Assembly: GCF_007830315.1 (NCBI RefSeq)
Contig: NZ_VLKJ01000005.1
Location: forward strand, 62,001 to 126,000
DNA from: Novosphingobium taihuense
Lineage (GTDB): Bacteria > Pseudomonadota > Alphaproteobacteria > Sphingomonadales > Sphingomonadaceae
DNA: 64,000 nucleotides
Direction: 5' to 3'
Part shown: piece by piece, positions 41,345 to 50,365 of the stretch
Position numbering within the stretch: position 1 is the first letter of the stretch
How the letters are laid out: each line of letters starts with the position of its first letter
The notes under the pieces: model-generated
Told to the model about the DNA's origin: nothing
Databases searched by the model: none
What the model saw: the letters and a program-made list of their open reading frames with translations, nothing else
Translations under genes and position numbers: made by a program

Positions 41345-43954
41345 ATGGGGAACCGGAACGCTTTCAAGGTGCTGCTTTCAGCAACCTCTGCAATCGCTTG
41401 CATTTCAACCGTTCACGCGCAGGAAGCGCAGGACACCGCAGCCGATGCGCCGAACGACCAGTCGATCGTGGTCACCGGAAGCCGCATCCGCGGCATCGCT
41501 CCGGTCGGCTCGAACGTTATCGCCATCGGCGCAGACGACATCGCGCAGGAGCCGGTCACCTCGACCAATGACCTGTTGCGCCGGGTGCCGCAGGTCGTCT
41601 CGCTGGGGGCCAACCGCAACGGCGGCTCGGCCCAGAACGGCGCGGCCAACGCCACGCGTGGCGCGGGCATCAACCTGCGCGGCATCTCCACCAATGCCAC
41701 GCTGCTGCTCTACGATGGCCGCCGCTTCCCGCCGCAGGGCACGCAAGGGCAATACACCGATCCCTCGGTGCTCCCCGCCATCGCGCTCGAACGTGTCGAG
41801 GTCGTGGCTGACGGCGCCTCGGCCGTCTATGGTTCGGACGCGATTGCCGGTGTCGTGAACTTCATCCTGCGTCGCAACTTCGATGGCGTGGAAGTGCGCG
41901 CTCGCGCCGGGATGGCCGAAGGGGGATACACCGAAAAGCAGTTCGCCGGACTCTTCGGCAAGAAGTGGGATGGCGGCTCGGCGATGATTGCCGCCGAATA
42001 CACCCACAACACCCACCTGCGCGGCTACGATCTCGATTTCTATCAGGATGACAACCGCAACCGCGGCGGACGCGACCTTCGCGTCCAGAACTGTGATCCG
42101 GGCACGATCAGCCTTGGCGGCAGGACTTATGCCATTCCGCAAGGCGGGGTGACTTCGGCCAATGTCGGCTCGCTTGTCGCAGGCACCGCCAACCGCTGCT
42201 TCTACAACGCGCTGGACACCGTCATCCCGGAGCAGAAGCGCTACAACGTTACTGCCGCCTTCTCGCAGGACGTGGGCGAAAGCGTGCGCGTCTTTGCCGA
42301 TGGGTTCTATTCCTATCGCAACGGCACCATATCGGGCATCAACAACATCAGCGCCACCGTGCGCAGCACCAACCCGTTCTTCGTCACCCCCGTGCCCGGC
42401 ACCACACAGCAGACGGTGCTGTGGTCGATGGTTCCGACGCTGGGGCCTGATTTCAACCCCTATCATGGTGAATCCTGGAACGTCGTCGGCGGGATCGAGG
42501 CCAAGCTGGTCGGCGATTTCAAGGCTACCGCCTACTACGCGCACGGTGAATCCGAAGATGTCGCCGACCGCCGCCTGGGCGTGAACACTGCCGCGCTCAA
42601 CGCCGCGCTCGCCGATACCAATCCTGCCACGGCGCTCAACGTGTTCGGTGGGCCGAACAACCCGGCGACGCTGGCGAAGATCCGCGACAACCTGTTCATC
42701 ATCACCGGCCGCACGAAGCTCGACGTTGCCAACGTCCAGCTTGATGGCTCGCTGTTCGATCTTCCCGGCGGCGCAGTGCGCGTAGCGCTGGGCGGCGAAT
42801 ATCGCGAGGAGTACACCTACACCGATCTCAAGACCGGGCAGGCCGCCACCCCGCGCAGCGTGGCCGATTCCGGCACGCGCAACGTCAAGGCGGTGTTTGG
42901 TGAACTGTTCGTGCCTATCGTCGGCAGCGGCAATGCCATGCCCGGGATCGAACAGCTCTCGCTGTCGATCGCAGGGCGTTATGAGAAGTACAGCGACTTC
43001 GGCAGCACGACCAATCCCAAGATCGGCCTGACGTGGAAGCCGGTGGAATCGCTGACCCTGCGCGGCAGCTACGGCACTTCGTTCCGCGCGCCGACCTTCA
43101 CCGAAGTCTCGACCATCGCGGGCGGGGCGGGCCTTTACTACGATACGCTGCCGGGCGCCTCGGGCAACTTCACGGGCATCGGCATCGCTGGCGGCAATCC
43201 GGGGCTGAAGCCCGAAACGGCAACGACATGGTCGGTGGGCGCAGAGTTCCGCCCGATCAGTGCGCTGCGCCTGTCGCTGACCTACTTCGATATTGACTAC
43301 AAGGACCAGATCCAGGCCCTGCGCGGCACGCCCGGCATCCTCACCAACTCGCTCTACGCATCGTTCGTGAAGCTGAATCCCTCGCAGACCGAAGTGAACG
43401 CGCTGATTGCTTCGGGCCTGCCGATCAACCAGCCGATCAATGCCAGTGCGGTGCAGTTCATCGTCGATGGCCGCCGCCAGAACCTTGGCCGTTCGCGCGT
43501 GCGCGGGATCGATTTTTCCGCATACGCCAAATGGGAAATGGGCGCGGTACAGTTCGATGCCGGCGTTTCGGGTACGTACTATACCAAGTACCTGTTCCAG
43601 CCTCTGCCGGGTGCGGCTGTGGCCAACGTCGTCGGCCTGATCAACTTCCCGCAGAAGTTCCGCTCACAGGCGGATATCGGTGCGAAGGTCGGCATCTTCT
43701 CGGGCCGCCTGACGTGGAACCATCTGGCGTCCTACACCAACACCACGGTCACCCCGGTGCAGAAGGTCTCCAACTACGATACTTTCGATCTGGGTCTGAA
43801 CGTTGAGGTGAACGAGCGCCTGCGCATCGGCTTTGACGTGCGCAACCTTCTCAACGAGGATCCGCCCTTCGTTGATACCACGCGCGGTTACGATGCGCAG
43901 TCGGCCAACCCGATCCCGCGCATGTTCTCGATGACGGCGGGCGTAAAGTTCTGA
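41345..43954 (+). CDS. TonB-dependent receptor (module 2)
   Basis: An 869-residue receptor paralogous to 23830-26532. A signal peptide (ending STVHAQE) is followed by SIVVTGSRIRGIAPVGS and a plug with LLRRVPQVVSLG, INLRGISTNATLLLYDGRR and VEVVADGASAVYGSDAIAGVVN. The barrel has LRGSYGTSFRAPTFTEV and ends in VKF. GGGAGAC precedes ATG 41345; the longer frame has no signal peptide. It overlaps the tannase-like gene by one base (TGATG). Ligand unknown, likely related to that of module 1. Confidence 0.9.
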   Translation: MGNRNAFKVLLSATSAIACISTVHAQEAQDTAADAPNDQSIVVTGSRIRGIAPVGSNVIAIGADDIAQEPVTSTNDLLRRVPQVVSLGANRNGGSAQNGAANATRGAGINLRGISTNATLLLYDGRRFPPQGTQGQYTDPSVLPAIALERVEVVADGASAVYGSDAIAGVVNFILRRNFDGVEVRARAGMAEGGYTEKQFAGLFGKKWDGGSAMIAAEYTHNTHLRGYDLDFYQDDNRNRGGRDLRVQNCDPGTISLGGRTYAIPQGGVTSANVGSLVAGTANRCFYNALDTVIPEQKRYNVTAAFSQDVGESVRVFADGFYSYRNGTISGINNISATVRSTNPFFVTPVPGTTQQTVLWSMVPTLGPDFNPYHGESWNVVGGIEAKLVGDFKATAYYAHGESEDVADRRLGVNTAALNAALADTNPATALNVFGGPNNPATLAKIRDNLFIITGRTKLDVANVQLDGSLFDLPGGAVRVALGGEYREEYTYTDLKTGQAATPRSVADSGTRNVKAVFGELFVPIVGSGNAMPGIEQLSLSIAGRYEKYSDFGSTTNPKIGLTWKPVESLTLRGSYGTSFRAPTFTEVSTIAGGAGLYYDTLPGASGNFTGIGIAGGNPGLKPETATTWSVGAEFRPISALRLSLTYFDIDYKDQIQALRGTPGILTNSLYASFVKLNPSQTEVNALIASGLPINQPINASAVQFIVDGRRQNLGRSRVRGIDFSAYAKWEMGAVQFDAGVSGTYYTKYLFQPLPGAAVANVVGLINFPQKFRSQADIGAKVGIFSGRLTWNHLASYTNTTVTPVQKVSNYDTFDLGLNVEVNERLRIGFDVRNLLNEDPPFVDTTRGYDAQSANPIPRMFSMTAGVKF

Positions 43955-45471
43955 TGGCGGCGCTGCTATCGCTTGTTCTGGCGGCGACAGTTGCCAATGC
44001 CAGCCCCGGCGATTGCAGCGCGCTTGAGGGCGCCAGCGGGGACGTTGTGGTTGAAAAGGCCACGGCGATCCCTGCAGGGACCAAATTCAAGCCCGATGAC
44101 AAGGCCACCTTCTACAAGTCCGTCCCCGTCGATGCGGCGTTCTGCCGGGTCGAGGGGCGGATAGAGGGAACCATCGGCTTCGAACTGTGGCTGCCGATGG
44201 CGTGGAACGGGCGCTTGCTGGGCGCGGGTGTCGGCGGCGATGCCGGGGTGTTCAACTACCTCGACATGAGCCTGCGCGTGGGACAGGGCTTCGCCACCAT
44301 CACCACCGACAGCGGACACAGGGTAACCGATGCGCACTGGATGCGTGTGCCCAAGGCCCGCACCGATTACGAACACCGCGCCGTGCATCTTGCGGCAAAG
44401 GCGGCCAAGGCACTTGCCGCGCAGTTCTATGCCAGGCCGGTCGAGCGCAGCTACTTCACCGGCTGTTCCGGCGGCGGGCGGCAGTCGCTCAAGGAAATGC
44501 AGGTCCATCCGCATGATTACGATGGCGTGATCGCCGGTGCGCCGGGGCCGAACATGCCGCTGCAATCGGTGCGCATGATGTGGTTCGCGCTTGAGGCACA
44601 GCGCAAGCCAGCCGCCGCGCTCAGCGATGCCGACTGGTCGCTCTATGAAAGCGCCGTCACCCGTACCTGCGATCCGCTGGATGGCAAGGTCGATGGCATC
44701 GTCACCAACCCCCTGCAGTGCCGCTTCCGCACGGCGAGGCTGCTGTGCAAGCCGGGGCAGGGCGAAAGCTGCCTGACCGCGCCGAAACTTGCCATGCTCA
44801 ATTCCGTCATTGCCCCATTGCGCGATGAGAGGGGCAGGGCGATGGATCGGGGCCTGTTCCCGGCCGTTCGCACCCGCCCCGGCCCGCCATCGCCGCTGCT
44901 GCGCGCCATGTGGGCCGATGCAGCGCACGATGATCCCGAATGGGACGCGCTGACCTTCAGCCGCACCGGCGATCTTGCCACGATCAACCGCGTGATGCCG
45001 CAGCTGCGGGCAGACAGTACCGCGATCAGCCCGTTCATCGCCGCCGGCCACCGCGCGATCATGTATCAGGGCTGGCAGGACCCTTCGACCAATGCCGGGC
45101 CGACGCTCGACTACTACGGCGCGCTGGCCCGTGATAACGGCGGACTGGCCAAGCTTTCCGATGCCGTGCGTCTGTTCATGGTTCCCGGCATGTACCACTG
45201 CCGCGGCGGTCCGGGTGCAGATACGTTCGGCGCTTCCGGTCATGTGCCAATCAGCGAAAACCCGGAAAACGACATGCTCTGGGCGCTGATCCGCTGGGTC
45301 GAACAAGGCTTCGCACCCGCGCGTATCGAGGCTCGCAAGATCGCCGATGGCACAAGCTTCACGCGCCCGATCTGTGCCTTCCCTGCATCGGCCCGGCTTG
45401 ACCGTGGCGAATGGACATGCCGTCATGATCCCGCCCTGCTTGCATGGCCCTCTGCCCGGCTGAAACGATGA
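43954..45471 (+). CDS. Tannase / feruloyl esterase family hydrolase, secreted
   Basis: A 505-residue exported serine esterase. A short signal (ending ANASPG) precedes the nucleophile Ser172 in TGCSGGGRQ and a calcium-type loop CDPLDGKVDGIV (about 237-248). A HCRGGPG block follows, with the His next to the vicinal-type cysteine (YHC) that pairs with the Cys before the nucleophile, as in tannases. Such enzymes cleave phenolic esters such as feruloyl, galloyl or MHET-like esters. With TonB entry and CoA activation genes around it, a phenolic or polyester-type natural product is a reasonable guess for the substrate. Coupled to both neighbours. Confidence 0.88.
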   Translation: MAALLSLVLAATVANASPGDCSALEGASGDVVVEKATAIPAGTKFKPDDKATFYKSVPVDAAFCRVEGRIEGTIGFELWLPMAWNGRLLGAGVGGDAGVFNYLDMSLRVGQGFATITTDSGHRVTDAHWMRVPKARTDYEHRAVHLAAKAAKALAAQFYARPVERSYFTGCSGGGRQSLKEMQVHPHDYDGVIAGAPGPNMPLQSVRMMWFALEAQRKPAAALSDADWSLYESAVTRTCDPLDGKVDGIVTNPLQCRFRTARLLCKPGQGESCLTAPKLAMLNSVIAPLRDERGRAMDRGLFPAVRTRPGPPSPLLRAMWADAAHDDPEWDALTFSRTGDLATINRVMPQLRADSTAISPFIAAGHRAIMYQGWQDPSTNAGPTLDYYGALARDNGGLAKLSDAVRLFMVPGMYHCRGGPGADTFGASGHVPISENPENDMLWALIRWVEQGFAPARIEARKIADGTSFTRPICAFPASARLDRGEWTCRHDPALLAWPSARLKR

Positions 45472-46850
45472 CCGATAGCTTGAGCGACCTTCTCTGCCGC
45501 CATATCGCCACAGCCCGCTGGGAGACTCTGCCCGATCTTGCGCGCGAAGGGGCAAGGAGCGTGGCCCTCGATGCCATAGGCGTGATCCATGCCGCCAGCG
45601 GCCTTGCGCCCGAGGCTGCGCCGTTCATCGCGCTTGCCCGCGCTAATGGAGCAGGGCCCTGCGCCATCATCGGGACCCAGCATCGAGTCCAGCCGATCGG
45701 CGCAGCGCTTGCCAATGGCGCGCTTGCCCACGCGGTTGATTATGAGGACGCCTTCGATCGCGCACCCGCCCATCCCAACGCCTCGCTCGTCCCCGTCCTT
45801 CTGGCGCTTGCGCAGTCCGAAGGCCCGGTTGATGGCCGTCGTTTCCTGACGGCGCTGGCCGTCGGCGGCGATGTGGCCTGCCGGATTGCCCTATCGCTGC
45901 GCCAGCCGATGGAGCAGGGGGGATGGTATCCGCCGCCGATCGTCGCCGCGTTCGGCGCAGTGGCGGGCGCAGCCAATCTGCTCGGCTTGTCTCCGCAGCA
46001 GACCAGGGACGCGCTCTCGCTCACGCTGTGCCAGGTAACGATGCCGGGCGAGATCAAGCACAGCCGCCGCACCACCTTGCGCGCCGTGCGCGAAGCCTTC
46101 CCCGCGCAGGCCGCGCTCACATCCGTGCTGCTGGCGCGCGAAGGTGTGCCCGGTTTCGAAGAACCGCTCGAGGGCAAGTCTGCCTTCTTCGCGCTCTATG
46201 CAGGCGGACAGTTCGATCCGGCAGACCTTACCGATGGCCTTGGCGTGCACTATTGGGGCGGCGAACTCACGTTCAAGCCATGGCCCTCGTGCCGGGGCAC
46301 CCATCCCTTCATCGAAATGGCGCTCGATCTTTCCGCCCGCCACGGCATCGCGCCGTCCGTAATTGAGCGCGTCGAAGTCAGCGTCGATGGCATCCAGTCC
46401 ATGCTGGTCGATCCATTGGCGCGCAAGCAGGCGCCGGAAACGGCGATCGACGCCAAGTTCTCGGTTCCTTTCACGACAGCGCTGGCTCTGGTTCGCGGCG
46501 CAGTCAGGCTTGAAGATTTCGACGCCGCAAGTCTCGCCGATCCCGAAGTTCTGGCCATGGCTGCCCGCATCCAGCCATTGCTGGAGCATCGGCCCGAATG
46601 GCAACCCGGCGTTGGCGGCGCGATGCGGATCATGCTGACCAATGGCGAAAGCCGGCATGCCTGGCTCAAGAATGCCCTTGGCTGCCCCACGCGACCGCTT
46701 CCGCCATCGGCACAGCGGGCCAAGTTCGTCGATTGCGTGGACCGCGCGGCGTCACCACTGAAGCCCGATGCCGCAGACCGCCTTGCGGATGCGATCCTCG
46801 GTCTCGATCTGCTGGACGATGTCGGCGCGCTGTTTCAGCCGACTGGGTAA
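45468..46850 (+). CDS. MmgE/PrpD-family protein
   Basis: A 460-residue member of the 2-methylcitrate dehydratase/cis-aconitate decarboxylase fold. Blocks are LDAIGVIHAASGL, GALAHAVDYEDAFDRAPAHPNASLVPVLLALA, GEIKHSRRTTLRAV and LTFKPWPSCRGTHPFIEMAL. Many members act on tricarboxylic or hydroxy acids; exact activity varies widely. The ATG at 45468 overlaps the tannase-like gene (ATGA). It ends module 2 and overlaps the convergent GreA/B-like gene by 16 bases. Likely a dehydratase or isomerase for a carboxylic acid released upstream. Confidence 0.87.
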   Translation: MTDSLSDLLCRHIATARWETLPDLAREGARSVALDAIGVIHAASGLAPEAAPFIALARANGAGPCAIIGTQHRVQPIGAALANGALAHAVDYEDAFDRAPAHPNASLVPVLLALAQSEGPVDGRRFLTALAVGGDVACRIALSLRQPMEQGGWYPPPIVAAFGAVAGAANLLGLSPQQTRDALSLTLCQVTMPGEIKHSRRTTLRAVREAFPAQAALTSVLLAREGVPGFEEPLEGKSAFFALYAGGQFDPADLTDGLGVHYWGGELTFKPWPSCRGTHPFIEMALDLSARHGIAPSVIERVEVSVDGIQSMLVDPLARKQAPETAIDAKFSVPFTTALALVRGAVRLEDFDAASLADPEVLAMAARIQPLLEHRPEWQPGVGGAMRIMLTNGESRHAWLKNALGCPTRPLPPSAQRAKFVDCVDRAASPLKPDAADRLADAILGLDLLDDVGALFQPTG

Positions 46851-47341
46851 ATTCCATCAGGCCCCACGCTTGCGGGCTTTATTTCCAGCACCTCGATGGC
46901 TTCTGCCTTCCCGCCGAAATCCACCAATTCGCCTTCTTCGGCTTCCATCATGGCCCGCGCCAGCGGTGCTGACCACGCGATCAGCCCTGCAGCCGGATCG
47001 GCCTCGTCATCGCCAACGATGGTGATCCAGCGCGCCTTGCCATTCAGCCGGAAGTGGACTGAACACCCGAAGCCCACGGCCTCTCCATCGGGCGCGGGCA
47101 CCAGCTCCGCGGTCGCCGCCCGCGTGCTCCAATAGCGCTGCTCGCGCCGCGCCTTCTTGATCTCGGCCTCCTCCGCACCTGCCGTCACCAGTGCCTGCAC
47201 CTTGTCCTCGCAAGCTGCCACTTGCGCACGGATCAGCGCAAGGCCACGCTCGGTAACGAGGTTCGGACCCGGCGGAATCGGCAGTTCGAACACGGGCTCG
47301 AGATGCTCGTCATCACTTTCGCGGCGAAACGCGACACTCAT
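46835..47341 (-). CDS. GreA/GreB-family (C-terminal domain) protein
   Basis: A 168-residue protein. An N-terminal acidic/helical region (LALIRAQVAACEDKVQALVTAGAEEAEIKKARREQRYWSTR) resembles the Gre coiled coil, though shortened. The C-terminal domain has IVGDDEADPAAGLIAWSAPLARAMM, the Gre signature that docks on RNA polymerase. It may act as a transcript-cleavage factor or a GreA-like anti-factor. GGAG lies eight bases before the ATG. It is divergent from ybaK and belongs with housekeeping rather than catabolic genes. Confidence 0.83.
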   Translation of the reverse strand: MSVAFRRESDDEHLEPVFELPIPPGPNLVTERGLALIRAQVAACEDKVQALVTAGAEEAEIKKARREQRYWSTRAATAELVPAPDGEAVGFGCSVHFRLNGKARWITIVGDDEADPAAGLIAWSAPLARAMMEAEEGELVDFGGKAEAIEVLEIKPASVGPDGIYPVG

Positions 47342-47397
47342 CCACTGAACTCCAAACAGGCTGGCATTCCGGAAGACGCCCTGCCAAAGGACCGCCT

Positions 47398-47874
47398 ATG
47401 GCACAGGCAACCCGGGCAACGAAAGCGCTCGAACAGGCTGGTACACGGTTCGAACTGCGCAGCTACGATTATGATCCCGATGCGGACTCCATCGGGCAGG
47501 CCGCCGCGTCCGCCCTCGGCGTCGAACCGGCGCAGGTGTTCAAGACGCTGATGGTGCTGATCGACGGCAAGCCAGCTTGTGCAATCGCTCCCAGCGACGG
47601 TGAAGTTTCGATGAAGCGCGTTGCCGCAGCGCTCGGCGCCAAATCCGCCACGATGATGCGCCCCGCCGATGCCGAACGCCTGACCGGTTACAAGGTCGGC
47701 GGGATCAGCCCGTTCGGCCAGATGCGCAAGGTGCCCGTCGTCCTCGATGAAACCGCGCTGCTGTGGGACGCGATCTTCATCAACGGGGGGCAGCGCGGGC
47801 TGCAGGTGTTTCTTGCCGGAGAGGACGCGGCACAAGCTCTCGATGCCGTCATTGCAGACATCAGCATGGCCTAA
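47398..47874 (+). CDS. ybaK: Cys-tRNA(Pro)/Cys-tRNA(Cys) deacylase
   Basis: A 158-residue trans-editing protein of the YbaK/ProX fold that hydrolyses mischarged Cys-tRNA(Pro). Family blocks are ATKALEQAGTRFELRSYDYDP at the N-terminus, QVFKTLMVLIDGK, the conserved Lys in EVSMKRVAAALGAKSA, GYKVGGISPFGQ and IFINGGQRGLQVFL. Length and motif order are standard for ybaK/ebsC. Its stop interlocks with that of the convergent MFS gene. Confidence 0.93.
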   Translation: MAQATRATKALEQAGTRFELRSYDYDPDADSIGQAAASALGVEPAQVFKTLMVLIDGKPACAIAPSDGEVSMKRVAAALGAKSATMMRPADAERLTGYKVGGISPFGQMRKVPVVLDETALLWDAIFINGGQRGLQVFLAGEDAAQALDAVIADISMA

Positions 47875-49070
47875 ACCGCCCGGGAACGTGCCAGCGCGCA
47901 AGACAGCGCGGTTGCGGTGGTCATTACCATCGCCATCGCCAGCCGCAGCGGATCGATGGGGGCAAACAGCCCCAGCACGCTCATCGCAGTGCCGCTCGCC
48001 AGCATCTGGAATGCACCGGCGAGGCTGGTTGCCGTTGCTGCAAGGCCGGGTTCGGCAAAGCCCACGGCGTTGAAGGCCACCGGGCCGGTGAGCCCGGCAC
48101 CAAGGCCCAGCAGCATGATTGGCGCAATCAGCGGCACCACGCCTTCGATCCCCGCCAGTGCGAGCACCAGCGCGATGGTCGCGCCAACTGCAGAACTGAC
48201 AGTGCCGACGACCAGAGCACTCGATCGCCGCTCGACCAGCACGACCAGGCGTGTTCCGACGATGCTCGCTGCCGCCACCCACAGCAGCGCCATTCCTGCT
48301 TCACCAGAGGAAAGGCCGAAGCGGTGGATCAGCAGGAATGGAGCCGCGCCAAGGAACATGAAAAGCCCGCTGCTGGCCGCGCCCAGGGTTACAGCCGTGA
48401 GCAGGAACTGGCGATTTCTTGCCAGTTTGCCATAGGATGCGATCAGGCCTGTGCGCGCCGTCTCTGCTCCGGCCTGCGCCGTTTCCGGCAAACGCCGAAA
48501 CGCTGCTGCAAGCGTTGCCGCACCGCCCAGGGCCAGCACGGCAAAAATCGCCCGCCACCCGGCAAGATCGGCCAGACTTCCGCCGATGACGGGTGCAATT
48601 GCAGGGGAGATCAGCACAATGGTCATCAAGGTGGCCTGCACGCCTGCTGCCTTGTCCTTGCCGAACAGATCGCCCACCATCACCCTCGCGGTCACGACGC
48701 CAAAGGCGCCGCCCGCTGCCTGCATGGCTCGCGCCGCAAGCAGCAGGCCGGTGGTCGTTGCCAAGGCTCCCGCCAGCGCGCCGATGATGAACAGCCACAG
48801 GCCTGCCAGCATCAGCGGCCGCCGCCCGAGGCGGTCGATCAGGGGCCCGGCCAGCAGTTGGCCCGCTCCCAGTCCGGCAAGATAGACGCTGACCACCTGC
48901 TGGGCCTTGGCTTCGCCGATTGCCAGCTCGGAAGCGATCAGCGGCAGTGCAGGCACCAGCATGTGGATAGCGATCGACCCCGTTGCGGCAATCGCCGCCA
49001 GGGTCAGGATGGTTGCCCAGTAGCCTCGCTTCGTGCTCAACATTTCATGTTCGCACGTACCTTGGCGCAT
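47871..49070 (-). CDS. MFS drug-resistance transporter, Bcr/CflA type
   Basis: About 399 residues with twelve membrane helices. Bcr/CflA marks are IHMLVPALPLIASEL, YLAGLGAGQLLAGPLIDRLGRRPLMLAGL (motif A), ARAMQAAGGAFGVVTARVMVGDLF and ISPAIAPVIGG (motif C-like). It is a proton-driven efflux pump for toxic or bulky compounds. ATG 49070 has GGGAAAG; ATG 49043 is an alternative start nearer the first helix. Divergent from the P450 gene, so it may export the P450 substrate or product. Confidence 0.88.
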   Translation of the reverse strand: MRQGTCEHEMLSTKRGYWATILTLAAIAATGSIAIHMLVPALPLIASELAIGEAKAQQVVSVYLAGLGAGQLLAGPLIDRLGRRPLMLAGLWLFIIGALAGALATTTGLLLAARAMQAAGGAFGVVTARVMVGDLFGKDKAAGVQATLMTIVLISPAIAPVIGGSLADLAGWRAIFAVLALGGAATLAAAFRRLPETAQAGAETARTGLIASYGKLARNRQFLLTAVTLGAASSGLFMFLGAAPFLLIHRFGLSSGEAGMALLWVAAASIVGTRLVVLVERRSSALVVGTVSSAVGATIALVLALAGIEGVVPLIAPIMLLGLGAGLTGPVAFNAVGFAEPGLAATATSLAGAFQMLASGTAMSVLGLFAPIDPLRLAMAMVMTTATALSCALARSRAV

Positions 49071-49087
49071 ATGCTTTCCCAACACAA

Positions 49088-49102
49088 TGATAGCGCTTGC
49101 AT
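49088..49102. promoter_or_regulatory. LacI-type operator candidate C (AGCGCTTGC)
   Basis: TGATAGCGCTTGCAT lies in the gap between the divergent MFS and P450 genes, about 20-30 bases from the P450 start. The outer TG/CA pair and the CG centre are symmetric. Same AGCGCTTGC string as candidates A and B. Confidence 0.45.
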
Positions 49103-49120
49103 GGGCGTGAATGCGTCCTT

Positions 49121-50311
49121 ATGCAACCGTTCATGACCGATCGCCTGCAGGACTTCGACCCCGAACTTCCGGAAGACTTTGACAGCCCACACGCGGAATA
49201 CGCACGCCTGCGCCAGCAATGCCCGGTTGCGTGGACCGAAGGCCTTGGCAGCTTCTGGGCGGTGACGCGGTACGATGACGTCAAGCGCGTGGCATCCGAT
49301 TCAGCCACATTCATCACCTCGGTCCAGAATGTCATTCCCAAGGTTGCCTATACCGGGCGTCGGCCGCCATTGCACCTCGATCCGCCCGAACACACGCCCT
49401 ATCGCAAGGCGTTGAACCCGCTCCTGTCGGCCGAACGGGCGGAAAGCTTCGCGCCCCGCGCCCGCGAACTGACCCGCGCATTGCTGGCGCCGATGGTGGG
49501 CAATGGCGGCGGTGACATCTGCGTCGAACTGTCGAGCCACCTTCCGGTTCACGTCTTCGGCGAATGGATGCGCATTCCCGAGGACTGGCTGGATACGCTG
49601 CACGACAATGGCCGCGCCTTTATCCTGGCGGTACACTCGAACCGTCCCGAAGTGATGAAGGAAACCTCTCTCCGGCTTTATGACATGGCCCGCGCGCTGA
49701 TCGCGCTGCGCCATGAACAGCCGCAGGACCCAGCGCTCGATCCCACCAGCGCTCTTCTCGAAGCGCGCCACGAAGGCCAGCCGTTGCCCGATGAACTGCT
49801 CGTCGGCACGGTCCGTCAGGTTCTCGTCGTCGGCATGGTTGCGCCCATGGTGATGATCGGGAACATCTGCGTCCACCTCTCGCGCGACAAGGGCTTGCAG
49901 CAGCAACTGCGGTCTGACCCTTCGCTGATCCCGGCGGCAATCGAGGAATTCCTGCGCCTCTACACGCCCTATCGCGGCTTTGCGCGCACCTCGGTCTGCC
50001 CTGTGGAACTTGGTGGTCGCACTATCGAGCCGGGCGAGGCCATTGCGCTGATCTATGCATCGGCAAACCGCGACGAGGCGGTGTTCCCCGAACCCGACAA
50101 GTTCATCCTCGATCGCCCCAACATCGCGCAGCACCTCGCCTTCGGTCGCGGCCCGCACAATTGCCCCGGCATCCACCTTGGCCGCATGCAATTGCGCGTC
50201 GCGCTCGAGGAAATTCTGTCCTCGACCAGAGGGTTCGAACTCGATGGCCCTGTCACCGTGAGCCGCTGGCCAGAGATCGGTGCGCTCTCGGTGCCGCTGC
50301 GCTTCGCCTGA
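49121..50311 (+). CDS. Cytochrome P450 lacking the I-helix acid/alcohol pair
   Basis: A soluble bacterial P450 of about 396 residues. It has the ExxR motif E276-F-L-R279 and the haem ligand Cys348 in FGRGPHNCPG. HLDPPEHTPYRKALNPLLS is the usual helix C region. The I-helix stretch reads VVGMVAPMVMIGN (236-248): the usual acidic residue and Thr (as in GHETT) are replaced by V240 and A241. Such P450s often use peroxide or have altered proton delivery. No ferredoxin partner is adjacent. ATG 49121 has no strong ribosome site; ATG 49133 is an alternative. Divergent from an efflux pump and followed by lacI. Confidence 0.9.
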   Translation: MQPFMTDRLQDFDPELPEDFDSPHAEYARLRQQCPVAWTEGLGSFWAVTRYDDVKRVASDSATFITSVQNVIPKVAYTGRRPPLHLDPPEHTPYRKALNPLLSAERAESFAPRARELTRALLAPMVGNGGGDICVELSSHLPVHVFGEWMRIPEDWLDTLHDNGRAFILAVHSNRPEVMKETSLRLYDMARALIALRHEQPQDPALDPTSALLEARHEGQPLPDELLVGTVRQVLVVGMVAPMVMIGNICVHLSRDKGLQQQLRSDPSLIPAAIEEFLRLYTPYRGFARTSVCPVELGGRTIEPGEAIALIYASANRDEAVFPEPDKFILDRPNIAQHLAFGRGPHNCPGIHLGRMQLRVALEEILSSTRGFELDGPVTVSRWPEIGALSVPLRFA

Positions 50312-50323
50312 TCCGCAAAAGAG

Positions 50324-50334
50324 AGCGATTGCAT
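50324..50334. promoter_or_regulatory. LacI-type operator candidate D before lacI
   Basis: AGCGATTGCAT lies 32 bases upstream of the LacI-family start. It differs from AGCGCTTGCAT (candidate C) at one base. Suggests autoregulation, but symmetry is poor. Confidence 0.33.
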
Positions 50335-50365
50335 TGTCGGCGAACATCGCGCTAGCGTCGGCGCG

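Noticed and set aside
45704..45712. AGCGCTTGC inside the MmgE/PrpD coding sequence as a further LacI site
   Set aside because: It encodes ordinary Ala-Leu-Ala codons inside the gene and has no promoter nearby; used only as a warning about chance matches.
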